DNA from: Bacteroidales bacterium
GTDB lineage: Bacteria > Bacteroidota > Bacteroidia > Bacteroidales > PWNQ01
Direction of reading: 5' to 3'
Length of the DNA stretch: 45,537 bases
Assembly: GCA_021740245.1 (NCBI GenBank)
Contig: JAIPAE010000004.1
Span: forward strand, 1-45,537
The notes under the pieces were generated by a model. That model saw only the letters and a list, made by a program, of their open reading frames with translations. It had not been told where the DNA came from and searched no databases. Both the position numbers and the translations under genes were made by a program. Of the stretch, positions 35,862 through 44,802 are shown piece by piece. Position 1 is the stretch's first letter. Each line of letters starts with the position of its first letter.

Positions 35862-36836
35862 ATGAATGCAATAAACAAATATTCGGAGCAAATCGACAGG
35901 GCCATTAAGGATATAATGATCCCTGATAACCCGGCCGGTTTGTATGAACCGATTCGCTACACCATCAATTCCAAAGGAAAACGATTGCGTCCTGTGATCA
36001 CATTAATGGGTTGTGACCTTTTTGACGGCCAAATTTCCAGGGCTTTGCCGGCTGCTATTGGGATGGAGATATTTCACAATTTTACGCTGTTACACGATGA
36101 CATCATGGACAAGTCCCCTATGCGAAGAGGACAACCCAGTGTTTACAAAAAATGGGGAATTAATTCGGCTATACTATCCGGAGATACAATGTTTGTTTAT
36201 GCTAACGAACAAATATGCAAAACAGATCAAAGATACCTTAAACAGGTTATTGATATATTTAACATGGTTGCCCGTAAAGTATGTGAAGGTCAACAATATG
36301 ATATGGATTTTGAAAATAACCAGGAAGTATCTATAGCTGATTATATTCGGATGATTCGGCTTAAAACAGCTATTCTTATCGCCGGGAGTTTGAAAATTGG
36401 TGCTGTCATTGCAGGTGCATCAGAATCCGACCAGGAAAAAATATTTCAGTTTGGCGAATTTATTGGAATTGCCTTTCAATTTCAGGACGACTATCTCGAT
36501 GCTTTCGGCAAGGAAGATGTTGTCGGTAAAAAACTGGGCAATGATATCATAACCAACAAAAAAACTTATCTCTATCTGAAAGCAATGGAAATTGCTACCG
36601 GAAATACAAGAAAAACACTTGAACAAACTTATCTTTCTAATAACGAAGACCCTGAGCAGAAAGTTAATGTTGTGCGTAAAATATTTAAACAACTGGAAAT
36701 TGATAAATTAGCCAGGGAAGAAATGAATAAGTATTTTCATTTAGCAAACAAAAATCTGGAAGAGATCGGAGTTGCTGATGAACGAAAAAGCGATCTGAGA
36801 AACTTTGCCAGAAAATTAGAAGACAGAAATCACTAA
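35862..36836 (+). CDS. Polyprenyl (farnesyl/geranylgeranyl-type) diphosphate synthase
   Basis: 324 residues. First aspartate-rich motif DDIMD (79-83) and second FQDDYLD (207-213) with the usual GKRLRP (39-44) ahead. The first motif has no two-residue insertion and Phe74 sits five residues before it; in this family a bulky residue there favours a short or medium chain (C15-C20), but chain length cannot be fixed from this alone. It condenses isopentenyl diphosphate with allylic diphosphates to supply quinones and carrier lipids. Likely co-transcribed with rmlA; its stop is nine bases from the stop of the convergent 36846 gene. Confidence 0.9.
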   Translation: MNAINKYSEQIDRAIKDIMIPDNPAGLYEPIRYTINSKGKRLRPVITLMGCDLFDGQISRALPAAIGMEIFHNFTLLHDDIMDKSPMRRGQPSVYKKWGINSAILSGDTMFVYANEQICKTDQRYLKQVIDIFNMVARKVCEGQQYDMDFENNQEVSIADYIRMIRLKTAILIAGSLKIGAVIAGASESDQEKIFQFGEFIGIAFQFQDDYLDAFGKEDVVGKKLGNDIITNKKTYLYLKAMEIATGNTRKTLEQTYLSNNEDPEQKVNVVRKIFKQLEIDKLAREEMNKYFHLANKNLEEIGVADERKSDLRNFARKLEDRNH

Positions 36837-36845
36837 AAGCACCTT

Positions 36846-38957
36846 TTATCGAAGTAAGGTAACAGTGCCCTTTTTCTCAAAAATATTACCATTTTTCTTT
36901 TTAAACCGGAGCTGATAGAGATAAGTACCGGTTGGAGCTCTTTTACCATTCACATCTCCATCCCAGCCCTGATCGGGGTTTTTACTTGTAAATAACCTTC
37001 TGCCCCACCGATCATAAATAATGAACCGGTAATCTTTTGTATCAACATAGACATTATAAGGCCTAAATACCGGATTTAACCCGCCGGGAGTAAAAGCATT
37101 CGGGACATAAATGCGAGATTCCTGCCTTATGAGAACCCGGTTCGATGCGCTTGAATCCTTTAGGCCGTAAATATTCCCATCGTTTTCCTTTGCTGTTACA
37201 TAGTAGTAAAAATCGCCGGAGGATGCGTGACTTCCGGATACATCATCGGTATAAATGCCACTATTGAAAAAATTATCTGTGCTGATTTCTTTATATTGAT
37301 TTTCAGGCACAATACGTCTGTGAATATCGTATTTTGCAGGCAATCCCTGCCAACCTATAAATTCATTCCACTGGAGTCTGTTTTTCATGTATTGAATATT
37401 ATCACCCGATAATAATATATTATTCACAACATTGGATGAAACTGATTCATTTCCACAGCTATCTGTAGCAACCGCCTGGTAATAATAAATAAGGCTATCA
37501 CTTTTAGCTGTTTTATCTTCATACGAAAACTGCCTAGTTCCCCCAAATGGAATCATTGTTAGCAACTTATAACCGGATGAAGGCTGTGTTGACCGATATA
37601 AGCGGATTGTTTTAACATAATTAGCCGTATCAACAATTCCGCGAACCAGAATATTTTCATTTCCTGCTATTACTGTAGCCGTTGACAAATATATATGTCC
37701 GGGAGCAGGCGGAGTTTTATGAAAGATACATATCTTACAACTGGAAGATGTTCGCGTGCCAGCCGTATTCTTTGCGCGAATAAAATAGCAATATTCAGTG
37801 CTGTCAGTAAGACTTGTATCAGTAAAAGCGGTGTTTCCCGGGCTATTTATTTTGATAATCTGATACGAACCACCATTGATGCTTTTGAATATCTGATATC
37901 CATCAAGTGAGGGTCTCAGGTTTATATAATCATTCCAGTTCAGTTCCACTTTTATCTGGCAAACCGAATAATTAACCGAAAGCCGGATATTTTGATGGTC
38001 TTTTCCTGAAGGACTTGTATTCCAGCAACTATCGAATGCCAGAATATTATAAACATTGATGGAGGAACATCCGTTGGACAATGAATCAATGTAATGGGTA
38101 TTTTTTTTTCCAAATAACGTATCCAAAGGTGTCCAGAGATTGTTTACCTTCTTGAATATAATATAACCCCAGGTATCTTCAACAGAATTTTCATTCCAAT
38201 GTATATGTATTCCGTTACCCAACACGGATACGCTGTCAGTTTGAGGAGTATTTGGTGGTGTTTTATCTTCAAATGTACCTCCATCAATATTAGATTGGGT
38301 AACACAAATAGAGGAATCCTGAAGCCGGATCTGATATGAAATATCAGCCTGGCAAACCGAAATGGTGTCCACATAATTTAATCCATGTGTTGAATCTATA
38401 AACGTCCAGTTTCCGGGACTAATTTTTTTATAAATTTTATAATAAGGCACATTTGTGGGTTGCTTGTTGTAGAAAAATTCATTCCAACCCAGAGAAGCCA
38501 GTCCGGTATTAGGTCCGGGGCTAACGGCTGTAAGCTCTAAAGATTGAAAAGTGTCTCCGGGCATTTCAACAAAGGTTTGGGGAGAAACTTCTGAAACTGT
38601 ACTCACGTAATAAAAACTACCTGGCTGAGCCTGAGGTGAATGATGCTCCTCGCTTGTTGCCAATCGGTTCCATATAGTATCCACAACTGAATAATTTGAA
38701 GATGCATTCAGGCTCTGATATAAAACATAACAATGAAAAGAAGCATTAGGATCGTTTACCGGCAACCAAAAAACTTGTATCCTGTTACTGTCTTTAACAG
38801 ATAAACACCTGATATCCGGAGCATCTAAAGTGTCCCCCAGTAAAAATGCAGAATTATTTGATCTACTATGCGGAAAAAAATGCTCATTCCCTTCTGCCCT
38901 GAAAATTACCATCAGAACCAAAACGATCAACAAGACTATTTTCCGGTTTTTACTCAT
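36846..38957 (-). CDS. Large secreted Fn3-like protein with T9SS type B (CHU_C) domain
   Basis: 703 residues with a signal peptide at about 1-24. Several fibronectin-type-III-like units follow, each carrying the W-pattern and a Y-x-I/V-F/Y-K strand (for example IQVFWLPVNDPNASFHCYVLY, GIHIHWNENSVEDTWGYIIF, VELNWNDYINLRPSLDGYQI). The last 89 residues start RIYVPNAFTPGG and end KKGTVTLLR, with IYDRWGRRLF and GWDGDVNGKRAPTGTYLYQL: the gliding-motility-associated type B sorting domain. It should be exported by T9SS and be surface-exposed. Last gene of a five-gene minus-strand array, five bases after the M16-like partner gene. Confidence 0.85.
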   Translation of the reverse strand: MSKNRKIVLLIVLVLMVIFRAEGNEHFFPHSRSNNSAFLLGDTLDAPDIRCLSVKDSNRIQVFWLPVNDPNASFHCYVLYQSLNASSNYSVVDTIWNRLATSEEHHSPQAQPGSFYYVSTVSEVSPQTFVEMPGDTFQSLELTAVSPGPNTGLASLGWNEFFYNKQPTNVPYYKIYKKISPGNWTFIDSTHGLNYVDTISVCQADISYQIRLQDSSICVTQSNIDGGTFEDKTPPNTPQTDSVSVLGNGIHIHWNENSVEDTWGYIIFKKVNNLWTPLDTLFGKKNTHYIDSLSNGCSSINVYNILAFDSCWNTSPSGKDHQNIRLSVNYSVCQIKVELNWNDYINLRPSLDGYQIFKSINGGSYQIIKINSPGNTAFTDTSLTDSTEYCYFIRAKNTAGTRTSSSCKICIFHKTPPAPGHIYLSTATVIAGNENILVRGIVDTANYVKTIRLYRSTQPSSGYKLLTMIPFGGTRQFSYEDKTAKSDSLIYYYQAVATDSCGNESVSSNVVNNILLSGDNIQYMKNRLQWNEFIGWQGLPAKYDIHRRIVPENQYKEISTDNFFNSGIYTDDVSGSHASSGDFYYYVTAKENDGNIYGLKDSSASNRVLIRQESRIYVPNAFTPGGLNPVFRPYNVYVDTKDYRFIIYDRWGRRLFTSKNPDQGWDGDVNGKRAPTGTYLYQLRFKKKNGNIFEKKGTVTLLR

Positions 38958-38962
38958 GTATT

Positions 38963-40246
38963 CTAAATTTTTCCGATAACAACTTCACTAATATTATCAA
39001 ACAACAAATATTGATTAGCCAGTTCTTTTATTCTTTCAGCATCAATTTCCCTGATTTTTTTCAAAAATGTTGAATAATAATCCGGAGGCAAATTATGGTC
39101 GGATAATTCCACAAATGAATCCAGTTTATCAAAATCTTTTTCCAGTGAACGCAATATTTTTCCGGGCAAATAATTTTGTATCAGCTTTAGCTCTTCTTCT
39201 TCAATAGATGTTGTTTTCAGGCGATTGATCTCCCTGTATATTTCTTGCAATGCTATTTGCGTATTTTCAGCACCTATTTCAGTGGCAATTATCCAAAGTC
39301 CTGTTTGTTGAGTACTTCCGATTGCAGACCCGATGCCATAAGTTAATCCTTTTTCTTCTCTAAGATTTTTCATCAATCTGGAACCAAAATAACCACCCAG
39401 AATTGTATTGAGTATTTTCAATTCAATAAAATCAGGATGATTTCTGTTACCTGTTTTCCATCCAAGCCGTATAGCTGATTGCACAGCATCATCCTGGATC
39501 ACATGAACCTCTTTACGCTTATTTGGCGGGATTACCAGAGCCTCATCAGGTTTTGTATTCATTGCTTTATAATGCAGTTCCCCTGTTAAACCGTTTAATA
39601 TGCTTTGGGCGTTCTTATGCTCGATTCCTGAAACAAAAAGCCTGACCCGTCCTTTTTCAATTATTCTTCTGTAATATTCTTTCAAATCGTTCAATTGAAT
39701 ACTTGGGAAAGCATCTTCGTCGATTTTGTGTCCGTAAGGATGTTTCTTCCCAAACAGCAATGGCTTCATTTCATTTTGAGCCACATATGACTTTTTCTTT
39801 ATATTGGTTTTATACTGAGCATATAGCCGCTTTTTAATCTGTTCAAATTCTTTTTCAGGAAAAACAGAGTTATGAACCAGTTCAAAAATCAGTTTCATAA
39901 CAGGTTCAAAATCTTTTCTAAGAGCCTGTACTTTTAAGGAAAAAAAATCTCTTTCAACAACGGGATTAAGCTTTGCTCCGTAAAAATCCAGAATTTGTGC
40001 TATTTCCAATGAGTTTTTATCATGTGTGCCCTGTAGCAACATTTTTGCTGTAAGCTGAGCCTGTAGTGTTTTATGTTCTGCAAAGGTGCCACCGTCAAAA
40101 CGGATGACTAATCTGAAAAGTTTGGAATCTCCATGCTCTGTTAAATAAAGCGGACTACCCTGGTCTAATGTTATCAGTGCGTACTTTAATGGTCTTACTT
40201 CCCGTACTTGCTGTATGTCGGGAGCTACTGTGCGATCTGCTTTCAT
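38963..40246 (-). CDS. M16-family protein lacking the zinc motif
   Basis: 427 residues, one M16 unit of two domains. Where the active enzyme has HxxEH this protein reads AQLTAKMLLQGT, so the zinc ligands are absent. It retains the substrate-contacting segment of non-catalytic M16B partners: GGYFGSRLMKNLREEKGLTYGIG (about 296-318). No signal peptide, so likely cytoplasmic. In the known two-subunit M16B proteases one chain carries HxxEH and the other the R/Y pair, exactly the split seen between this gene and the one at 41941-43179. It lies 12 bases behind the T9SS type B membrane protein gene. Confidence 0.88.
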   Translation of the reverse strand: MKADRTVAPDIQQVREVRPLKYALITLDQGSPLYLTEHGDSKLFRLVIRFDGGTFAEHKTLQAQLTAKMLLQGTHDKNSLEIAQILDFYGAKLNPVVERDFFSLKVQALRKDFEPVMKLIFELVHNSVFPEKEFEQIKKRLYAQYKTNIKKKSYVAQNEMKPLLFGKKHPYGHKIDEDAFPSIQLNDLKEYYRRIIEKGRVRLFVSGIEHKNAQSILNGLTGELHYKAMNTKPDEALVIPPNKRKEVHVIQDDAVQSAIRLGWKTGNRNHPDFIELKILNTILGGYFGSRLMKNLREEKGLTYGIGSAIGSTQQTGLWIIATEIGAENTQIALQEIYREINRLKTTSIEEEELKLIQNYLPGKILRSLEKDFDKLDSFVELSDHNLPPDYYSTFLKKIREIDAERIKELANQYLLFDNISEVVIGKI

Positions 40247-40258
40247 AATTTTGTTTTT

Positions 40259-41332
40259 CTATCTGATTAACGTGAGAGTGCCTGTCTTTGTTTTAGTTTT
40301 CCCTTCAATTCCTGTATAAACTACACGATAAAGATAGACACCTGCCGGGGCCGGCCTGTTCTTGTATTTACCATCCCATCCATCATTCAAACTCGCGGAC
40401 TCAAATACAATCACTCCTTGTTTATTCATGATCTGCATCCGGAAAGATTCTATAGCTACTCCATATGCTTTAAATTCATCATTATACCCATCGGAGTTTG
40501 GTGTAAAGGCATTGGGCATGTACAGCATTCCGCATTCTTTAACCTTTACAATAAACTCATGGGTAATTTGTTCATCTGCATCATTAACAACTGAAACAGT
40601 ATAACGTTGTGATTGTCTGGGATGAATATTAATTATACTGTCGGTGCTTCCATTGGACCATAAATAACTTTTGCCTCCACTGGCCCATAAAGTAGCGTCT
40701 TCACCTGCGCAAACCTCTAAATCCTCTGAAAATTCAACACTTCTCGCTGGTTGTGTTTGCTCAATATCTTCTGTTAAATGTACATTCTTATCCTGCTCAG
40801 GATTTTCAGCAATCTTTTTATACGAACGATTAAATGCAATGCTTTTTGTTTGTTTTTGTTTGTCTGCAACCTCTATATCATTTGTCTTTTTGCTATCAAT
40901 AGTAGATATTTGCCCTGTATTTTCTGCTTTATGGTTTGACACCTCCCGGTTTTTCCCATTTATACTGTTTTTTCTGCTTTCTGTGGAGGTATTTTGTTCC
41001 GAAGATGCAATATTTACTTTTTCCGCTTTCTTATCAGTTTCAGGTATAGGTTTCTCTGGATGGTTTGTGAAATCTTCTACCTGTTCCTTATGCGTTTGCT
41101 GAGGCATTTTAGTTTTCTCTTCAGGATTTTCTTTAAGAACAGCAAAATAAATAACAGAAGAAATAGCAACAACGCCAACTGCACCTGCCCACCAACTTAT
41201 ATTTGATGTAGCTGTAGTACCTGTTGTAGATAAATTTTTTTCCAGATTCTGCCACACATGATCATCCGGTTTCTCACGGTAGCCTTTCAGCTTTTCTTTA
41301 ACAAATTGTCCTATGTTGTTGTAGTTCTTCAT
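40259..41332 (-). CDS. Membrane-anchored protein with T9SS type B domain, possible anti-sigma factor
   Basis: 357 residues. N-terminal 45 residues are charged and end in DDHVWQNLEKNL, the cytoplasmic pattern seen in proteins encoded after Bacteroidota ECF sigma genes. A single internal helix (about 46-66, WAGAVGVVAISSVIYFAVL) follows and there is no cleavable signal peptide. Then comes a long Lys/Glu/Thr-rich stalk (67-195), an Ig/PKD-like domain (about 196-265, EVCAGEDATLWASGG) and a full CHU_C/T9SS type B domain (267-357, YMPNAFTPNSDGYNDEF to GTLTLIR). It starts five bases after the sigma-factor stop. I infer a regulator of that sigma factor with its sensor part in the periplasm, but no experiment supports this and a structural role is possible. 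Confidence 0.75.
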   Translation of the reverse strand: MKNYNNIGQFVKEKLKGYREKPDDHVWQNLEKNLSTTGTTATSNISWWAGAVGVVAISSVIYFAVLKENPEEKTKMPQQTHKEQVEDFTNHPEKPIPETDKKAEKVNIASSEQNTSTESRKNSINGKNREVSNHKAENTGQISTIDSKKTNDIEVADKQKQTKSIAFNRSYKKIAENPEQDKNVHLTEDIEQTQPARSVEFSEDLEVCAGEDATLWASGGKSYLWSNGSTDSIINIHPRQSQRYTVSVVNDADEQITHEFIVKVKECGMLYMPNAFTPNSDGYNDEFKAYGVAIESFRMQIMNKQGVIVFESASLNDGWDGKYKNRPAPAGVYLYRVVYTGIEGKTKTKTGTLTLIR

Positions 41333-41337
41333 TTTAG

Positions 41338-41871
41338 TTATTTTTCATAATCCAAAAGCATTTTTCGTAATAACTTCCTGGCTTTCAATAATTGTGTTTT
41401 GGAGGTATTTTCTGAAATACCCATTTTTTCTGCTATTTCTTTGTGCGAATAACCCTCGATATCAAACATGTTGAAAACTGACCGGTATCCCGGTGGTAAT
41501 TTCTGAACTACCGCCAGAATATCCTGAACCTCTAAGTTATCGCTAATGGTATCTTGCGAAGGGATCGATTCCGAATAATCTTCAACATCTTTATGATAAA
41601 AATGCTTCAGATTTGCCCTGTAATGGTTCAGTGCTGTATTGACCATAATTCTTTTCATCCAGCCTTCCAGGGAACCCTCATAACGAAATTTTTTCAGATT
41701 ATCAAAGATCTTCATAAACCCTTCCTGCAAAATATCTTCTGCTGTCGCCCGGTTATGACTATAACGCATACAAAGCGGCAGCAGCACAGGTGCATACTTA
41801 TCAAACAACAGCTTTTGATACTTTTTGCTTTTCCTGATACATCCCTTTATTATTTCTTTCTCCGAAGCCAT
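41338..41871 (-). CDS. ECF-type RNA polymerase sigma factor
   Basis: 177 residues from the ATG at 41871 (MASEKEIIKGCIRKSKKYQ), favoured by family alignment; a frame start at 41904 would add 11 atypical residues. Region 2 is clear (LLFDKYAPVLLPLCMRYSHN, AEDILQEGFMKIFDNLKKF, GSLEGWMKRIMVNTALNHYR) and so is region 4 (LPPGYRSVFNMFDIEGYSH, KEIAEKMGISENTSKTQLLKARKLLRK); region 3 is missing, as in ECF factors. It would direct RNA polymerase to a small regulon. No FecR/FecA-type genes are near. On the minus strand AACTTTTG near 41909-41902 is a weak -7 box that could give an internal promoter just before this start. Confidence 0.92.
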   Translation of the reverse strand: MASEKEIIKGCIRKSKKYQKLLFDKYAPVLLPLCMRYSHNRATAEDILQEGFMKIFDNLKKFRYEGSLEGWMKRIMVNTALNHYRANLKHFYHKDVEDYSESIPSQDTISDNLEVQDILAVVQKLPPGYRSVFNMFDIEGYSHKEIAEKMGISENTSKTQLLKARKLLRKMLLDYEK

Positions 41872-41940
41872 TGTTTCAGGTATAGGACAGATTATAAACA
41901 CCAAAAGTTGCCCTGATTAGCAACAGCAAAACACAGTGTT

Positions 41941-43179
41941 TTATTTCGCTCTGTAAAACAGGATGTTTTGTTTGTTCTCTGCAAATAAAGTCTGACATTC
42001 TTTAAAAAAATTTTCAGCGGTTATATTTTTATAATATTCATTCTGCTGCTCAAATAGGGCAGCATTTCCCAAAAGTTCAAAGTATGACAGATTCATCGCT
42101 TTTTCCAGCACTCCTGATTTTTCTTCTTCAAGACGAAGTAATGCTTTATTTTTGGCTTTATTCAGTTCTGTTGCTGTTATTTTCTCTGATGAAATTTTCT
42201 CCAACTCTTTATCAATTGCTGTATTTGCCTCTGATATGTTTACATTATCATGCACTTTCCCTGCAATAACAAATAATCCCGGCTCTATATCACCGGAAAT
42301 ATAAGCATCTATTTGTGAAAAGAGTTCTTCATTTTTTACCAATTGATTTTTTAGTCGCGAGGAATCACCATCCGCCAGAACATCTGAGATCAGATCATGT
42401 ATGTAATATCTTTCTGATAATCGGTCAGCCATATGATATGTTCTTACAATCATAGAAGAAGGTACAGAGCGAATAACTTCCTTGAAACGAGGTTCTGTTT
42501 GAATCGGTTCAGCCGGCAAATCTCTTTTATAAGGTAGGGAAGCCGGTGGTATATCTCCAAACCATTTGTTCACCATATCATAAACTTCTCCGGGCTTCAG
42601 CGGTGAGGCCACAGCAAGAACTACATTATTGGGAGCGTAAAATCTGGAATAGAAATCCAGCACATCATTTCGTTTCACTTTTTTAATATGTTCAATTTCC
42701 CTGCCAATCGTTGACCATTGATAAGGATGTGTTTTGTAACTCAAATCTGTAGCTATTGACCATAAATCACCATAAGGTTGATTCAGGTAACGTTCCTTAA
42801 ACTCTTCAATGACAACACTTTTTTGTATATCCAGCTTTTCCTGGCTTAAACTTAAAACTTCCATACGATCGGCTTCAAGCCAAAGAGCAGTTTCCAGGTT
42901 TACAGATGGTAACGTTATGTAGTAATTTGTTATATCCTTATTGGTAAATGCATTGTTCTCCCCACCGGCCATCTCAAGCTCCCGGTCAAAAGCCAGAACA
43001 TTTGCCGAGCCTTCAAACATCAAATGTTCAAACAAATGTGCCAGCCCGGTCATATCCGGATGCTCATCTCTGGAACCTACATTATACATCAGATTAACTG
43101 CAGCAATATCAGATTTTTCCTCCTGATGCACCAGCAATTTTAATCCATTTGCCAGCTTATAGTTTTCATATTTTAACAT
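41941..43179 (-). CDS. M16-family zinc protease (catalytic subunit)
   Basis: 412 residues. Zinc motif HLFEH (48-52), in the inverted HxxEH form of M16; IEEFKE (124-129) lies at the distance where the third zinc ligand is expected. Other family features: NAFTNKDITNYYITLPS and FYAPNNVVLAVASPLKPGEV. The R/Y region of the second half is degenerate (GDSSRLKNQLVKNEELF), which fits pairing with the non-catalytic M16 protein at 38963-40246. No signal peptide, so probably cytoplasmic. First gene of the array; the sigma factor gene follows after 69 bases. Confidence 0.92.
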   Translation of the reverse strand: MLKYENYKLANGLKLLVHQEEKSDIAAVNLMYNVGSRDEHPDMTGLAHLFEHLMFEGSANVLAFDRELEMAGGENNAFTNKDITNYYITLPSVNLETALWLEADRMEVLSLSQEKLDIQKSVVIEEFKERYLNQPYGDLWSIATDLSYKTHPYQWSTIGREIEHIKKVKRNDVLDFYSRFYAPNNVVLAVASPLKPGEVYDMVNKWFGDIPPASLPYKRDLPAEPIQTEPRFKEVIRSVPSSMIVRTYHMADRLSERYYIHDLISDVLADGDSSRLKNQLVKNEELFSQIDAYISGDIEPGLFVIAGKVHDNVNISEANTAIDKELEKISSEKITATELNKAKNKALLRLEEEKSGVLEKAMNLSYFELLGNAALFEQQNEYYKNITAENFFKECQTLFAENKQNILFYRAK

Positions 43180-43200
43180 ATTTGATTTTTTATACGTTTA

Positions 43201-43208
43201 CAAAGTTA
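43201..43208 (-). promoter_or_regulatory. -7 promoter element of the M16/sigma array
   Basis: Minus-strand TAACTTTG matches TAnnTTTG. Predicted start about 43195 leaves roughly 15 bases to the ATG at 43179. No clear TTTG at the expected upstream distance. Confidence 0.45.
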
Positions 43209-43356
43209 ATGATTAAGTTCGTAGTCACACGAATCTAACGCATGCCTTATTAGATGTAATATTGACATCATGATTAAAAGACGGCCATGTGATGCTTTTT
43301 GTTCAAATCCCGTACAAAACAATCGTCTTATTAAAGTGGTTTTCGCTTTCAATGGA

Positions 43357-43387
43357 TTCGAAAAGAGGAATAAAAATATTACTTTTG
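43357..43387 (+). promoter_or_regulatory. Promoter candidate for glyA
   Basis: TTCG (43357-43360, one mismatch to TTTG), 19-base spacer, TACTTTTG (43380-43387), exact to TAnnTTTG. Predicted start near 43393, leader about 28 bases. Confidence 0.6.
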
Positions 43388-43420
43388 CTATAATAAATTT
43401 AACTGATAAAAAAATATACT

Positions 43421-44701
43421 ATGAAACGAGATGATGTATTATTTGATCTGATAAAACAGGAAAAGGAACGTCAGATGAATGGTATTGAGCTTATCGCATC
43501 CGAGAATTTTGTCAGCGAGCAGGTAATGGAAGCAGCAGGTTCAGTATTGACCAATAAATATGCAGAAGGCTATCCTGGCAAGCGATATTATGGTGGTTGT
43601 CAAATTGTTGACCAAAGTGAAGAATTGGCTATTGAGCGTGCCAAAGAGTTGTTTAATGCTGAGTTTGCTAATGTACAGCCACATTCCGGGGCCCAGGCAA
43701 ATGCTGCTGTAATGTTTGCTGTTCTGAAACCGGGCGATAAATTCATGGGACTTGATCTTGCTCATGGCGGGCACTTATCTCACGGTTCACCTGTTAATTT
43801 ATCAGGTAAGCTTTATAATCCCGTAAGTTATCATGTTCGTGAAGAGGACGGTTTGATCGACTATGAAGAAATGGAAAAAACAGCCAAAGAAGAAAAACCC
43901 AAGTTAATCATTGCCGGAGCTTCAGCCTATTCCCGCGACTGGGATTATATCCGGATGAGAAAACTGGCCGATGAGATTGGAGCTATTTTGATGGCAGATA
44001 TTGCTCATCCTGCCGGACTTATTGCACGTGGTTTGTTAAATGATCCGTTGGAACATTGTCATATTGTGACAACTACTACACATAAAACATTAAGAGGTCC
44101 GCGCGGAGGTCTTATACTTATTGGTAAAGATTTTGAAAATCCCTGGGGCATTGCAACTAAAAAAGGTACGGTCAGAAAAATGTCTTCTTTAATAAATTCT
44201 GCCGTTTTCCCAGGACAGCAAGGCGGCCCTCTGGAACACATCATTGCAGCTAAAGCTGTAGCTTTTGGAGAAGCTTTATCCGATGATTACATGGATTATA
44301 TTATCCAGGTTAAGAAGAATGCAGAGTTAATGGCAAAAGCTTTCATGGACATAGGATATAAGGTCATTTCCGACGGTACCGATAATCACCTTATGCTAAT
44401 TGATCTAAGACCAAAATTCCCGGATATTACCGGAAAAGAGGTTGAAAATATATTAATGACGGCAGACATAACCATCAACAAAAATATGGTACCCTTTGAT
44501 TCACGTTCTCCTTTTAAAACATCAGGATTGAGAGTTGGTACTCCCGCTGTTACAACGCGTGGCTTAAAAGAAGAACATATGCCTCAAATTGTTGATTTTA
44601 TCGATGAAGTCATATCCAATATTGATAACGAAGATGTGATAAGCAATGTAAAAAAGAAAGTAAATAATTTGATGAGTGAATTTCCGCTTTTTGCATATTA
44701 A
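43421..44701 (+). CDS. glyA: Serine hydroxymethyltransferase
   Basis: 426 residues, typical length. Fold type I PLP enzyme: [12 protein letters not shown] (21-32), [16 protein letters not shown] (45-60), [15 protein letters not shown] (86-100), [12 protein letters not shown] (191-202) and the PLP lysine at 222 in [11 protein letters not shown]. It transfers the serine C3 to tetrahydrofolate, giving glycine and 5,10-methylene-THF, the main one-carbon source. Monocistronic, with its own promoter and a strong terminator. Confidence 0.97.
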   Translation: MKRDDVLFDLIKQEKERQMNGIELIASENFVSEQVMEAAGSVLTNKYAEGYPGKRYYGGCQIVDQSEELAIERAKELFNAEFANVQPHSGAQANAAVMFAVLKPGDKFMGLDLAHGGHLSHGSPVNLSGKLYNPVSYHVREEDGLIDYEEMEKTAKEEKPKLIIAGASAYSRDWDYIRMRKLADEIGAILMADIAHPAGLIARGLLNDPLEHCHIVTTTTHKTLRGPRGGLILIGKDFENPWGIATKKGTVRKMSSLINSAVFPGQQGGPLEHIIAAKAVAFGEALSDDYMDYIIQVKKNAELMAKAFMDIGYKVISDGTDNHLMLIDLRPKFPDITGKEVENILMTADITINKNMVPFDSRSPFKTSGLRVGTPAVTTRGLKEEHMPQIVDFIDEVISNIDNEDVISNVKKKVNNLMSEFPLFAY

Positions 44702-44724
44702 TAATTGGATTACAACAAATAATT

Positions 44725-44754
44725 AAAAAGGCTGCCCGTTTGGACAGCCTTTTT
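44725..44754. terminator. Bidirectional terminator between glyA and opuAC-like gene
   Basis: AAAAAGGCTG (44725-44734) pairs with CAGCCTTTTT (44745-44754) around a 10-base loop. It is symmetrical and lies between convergent genes. Confidence 0.88.
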
Positions 44755-44802
44755 AATTTAGAAAAACTTACTTAAATAAATATTATTTAAAATCAATAAT
44801 TT

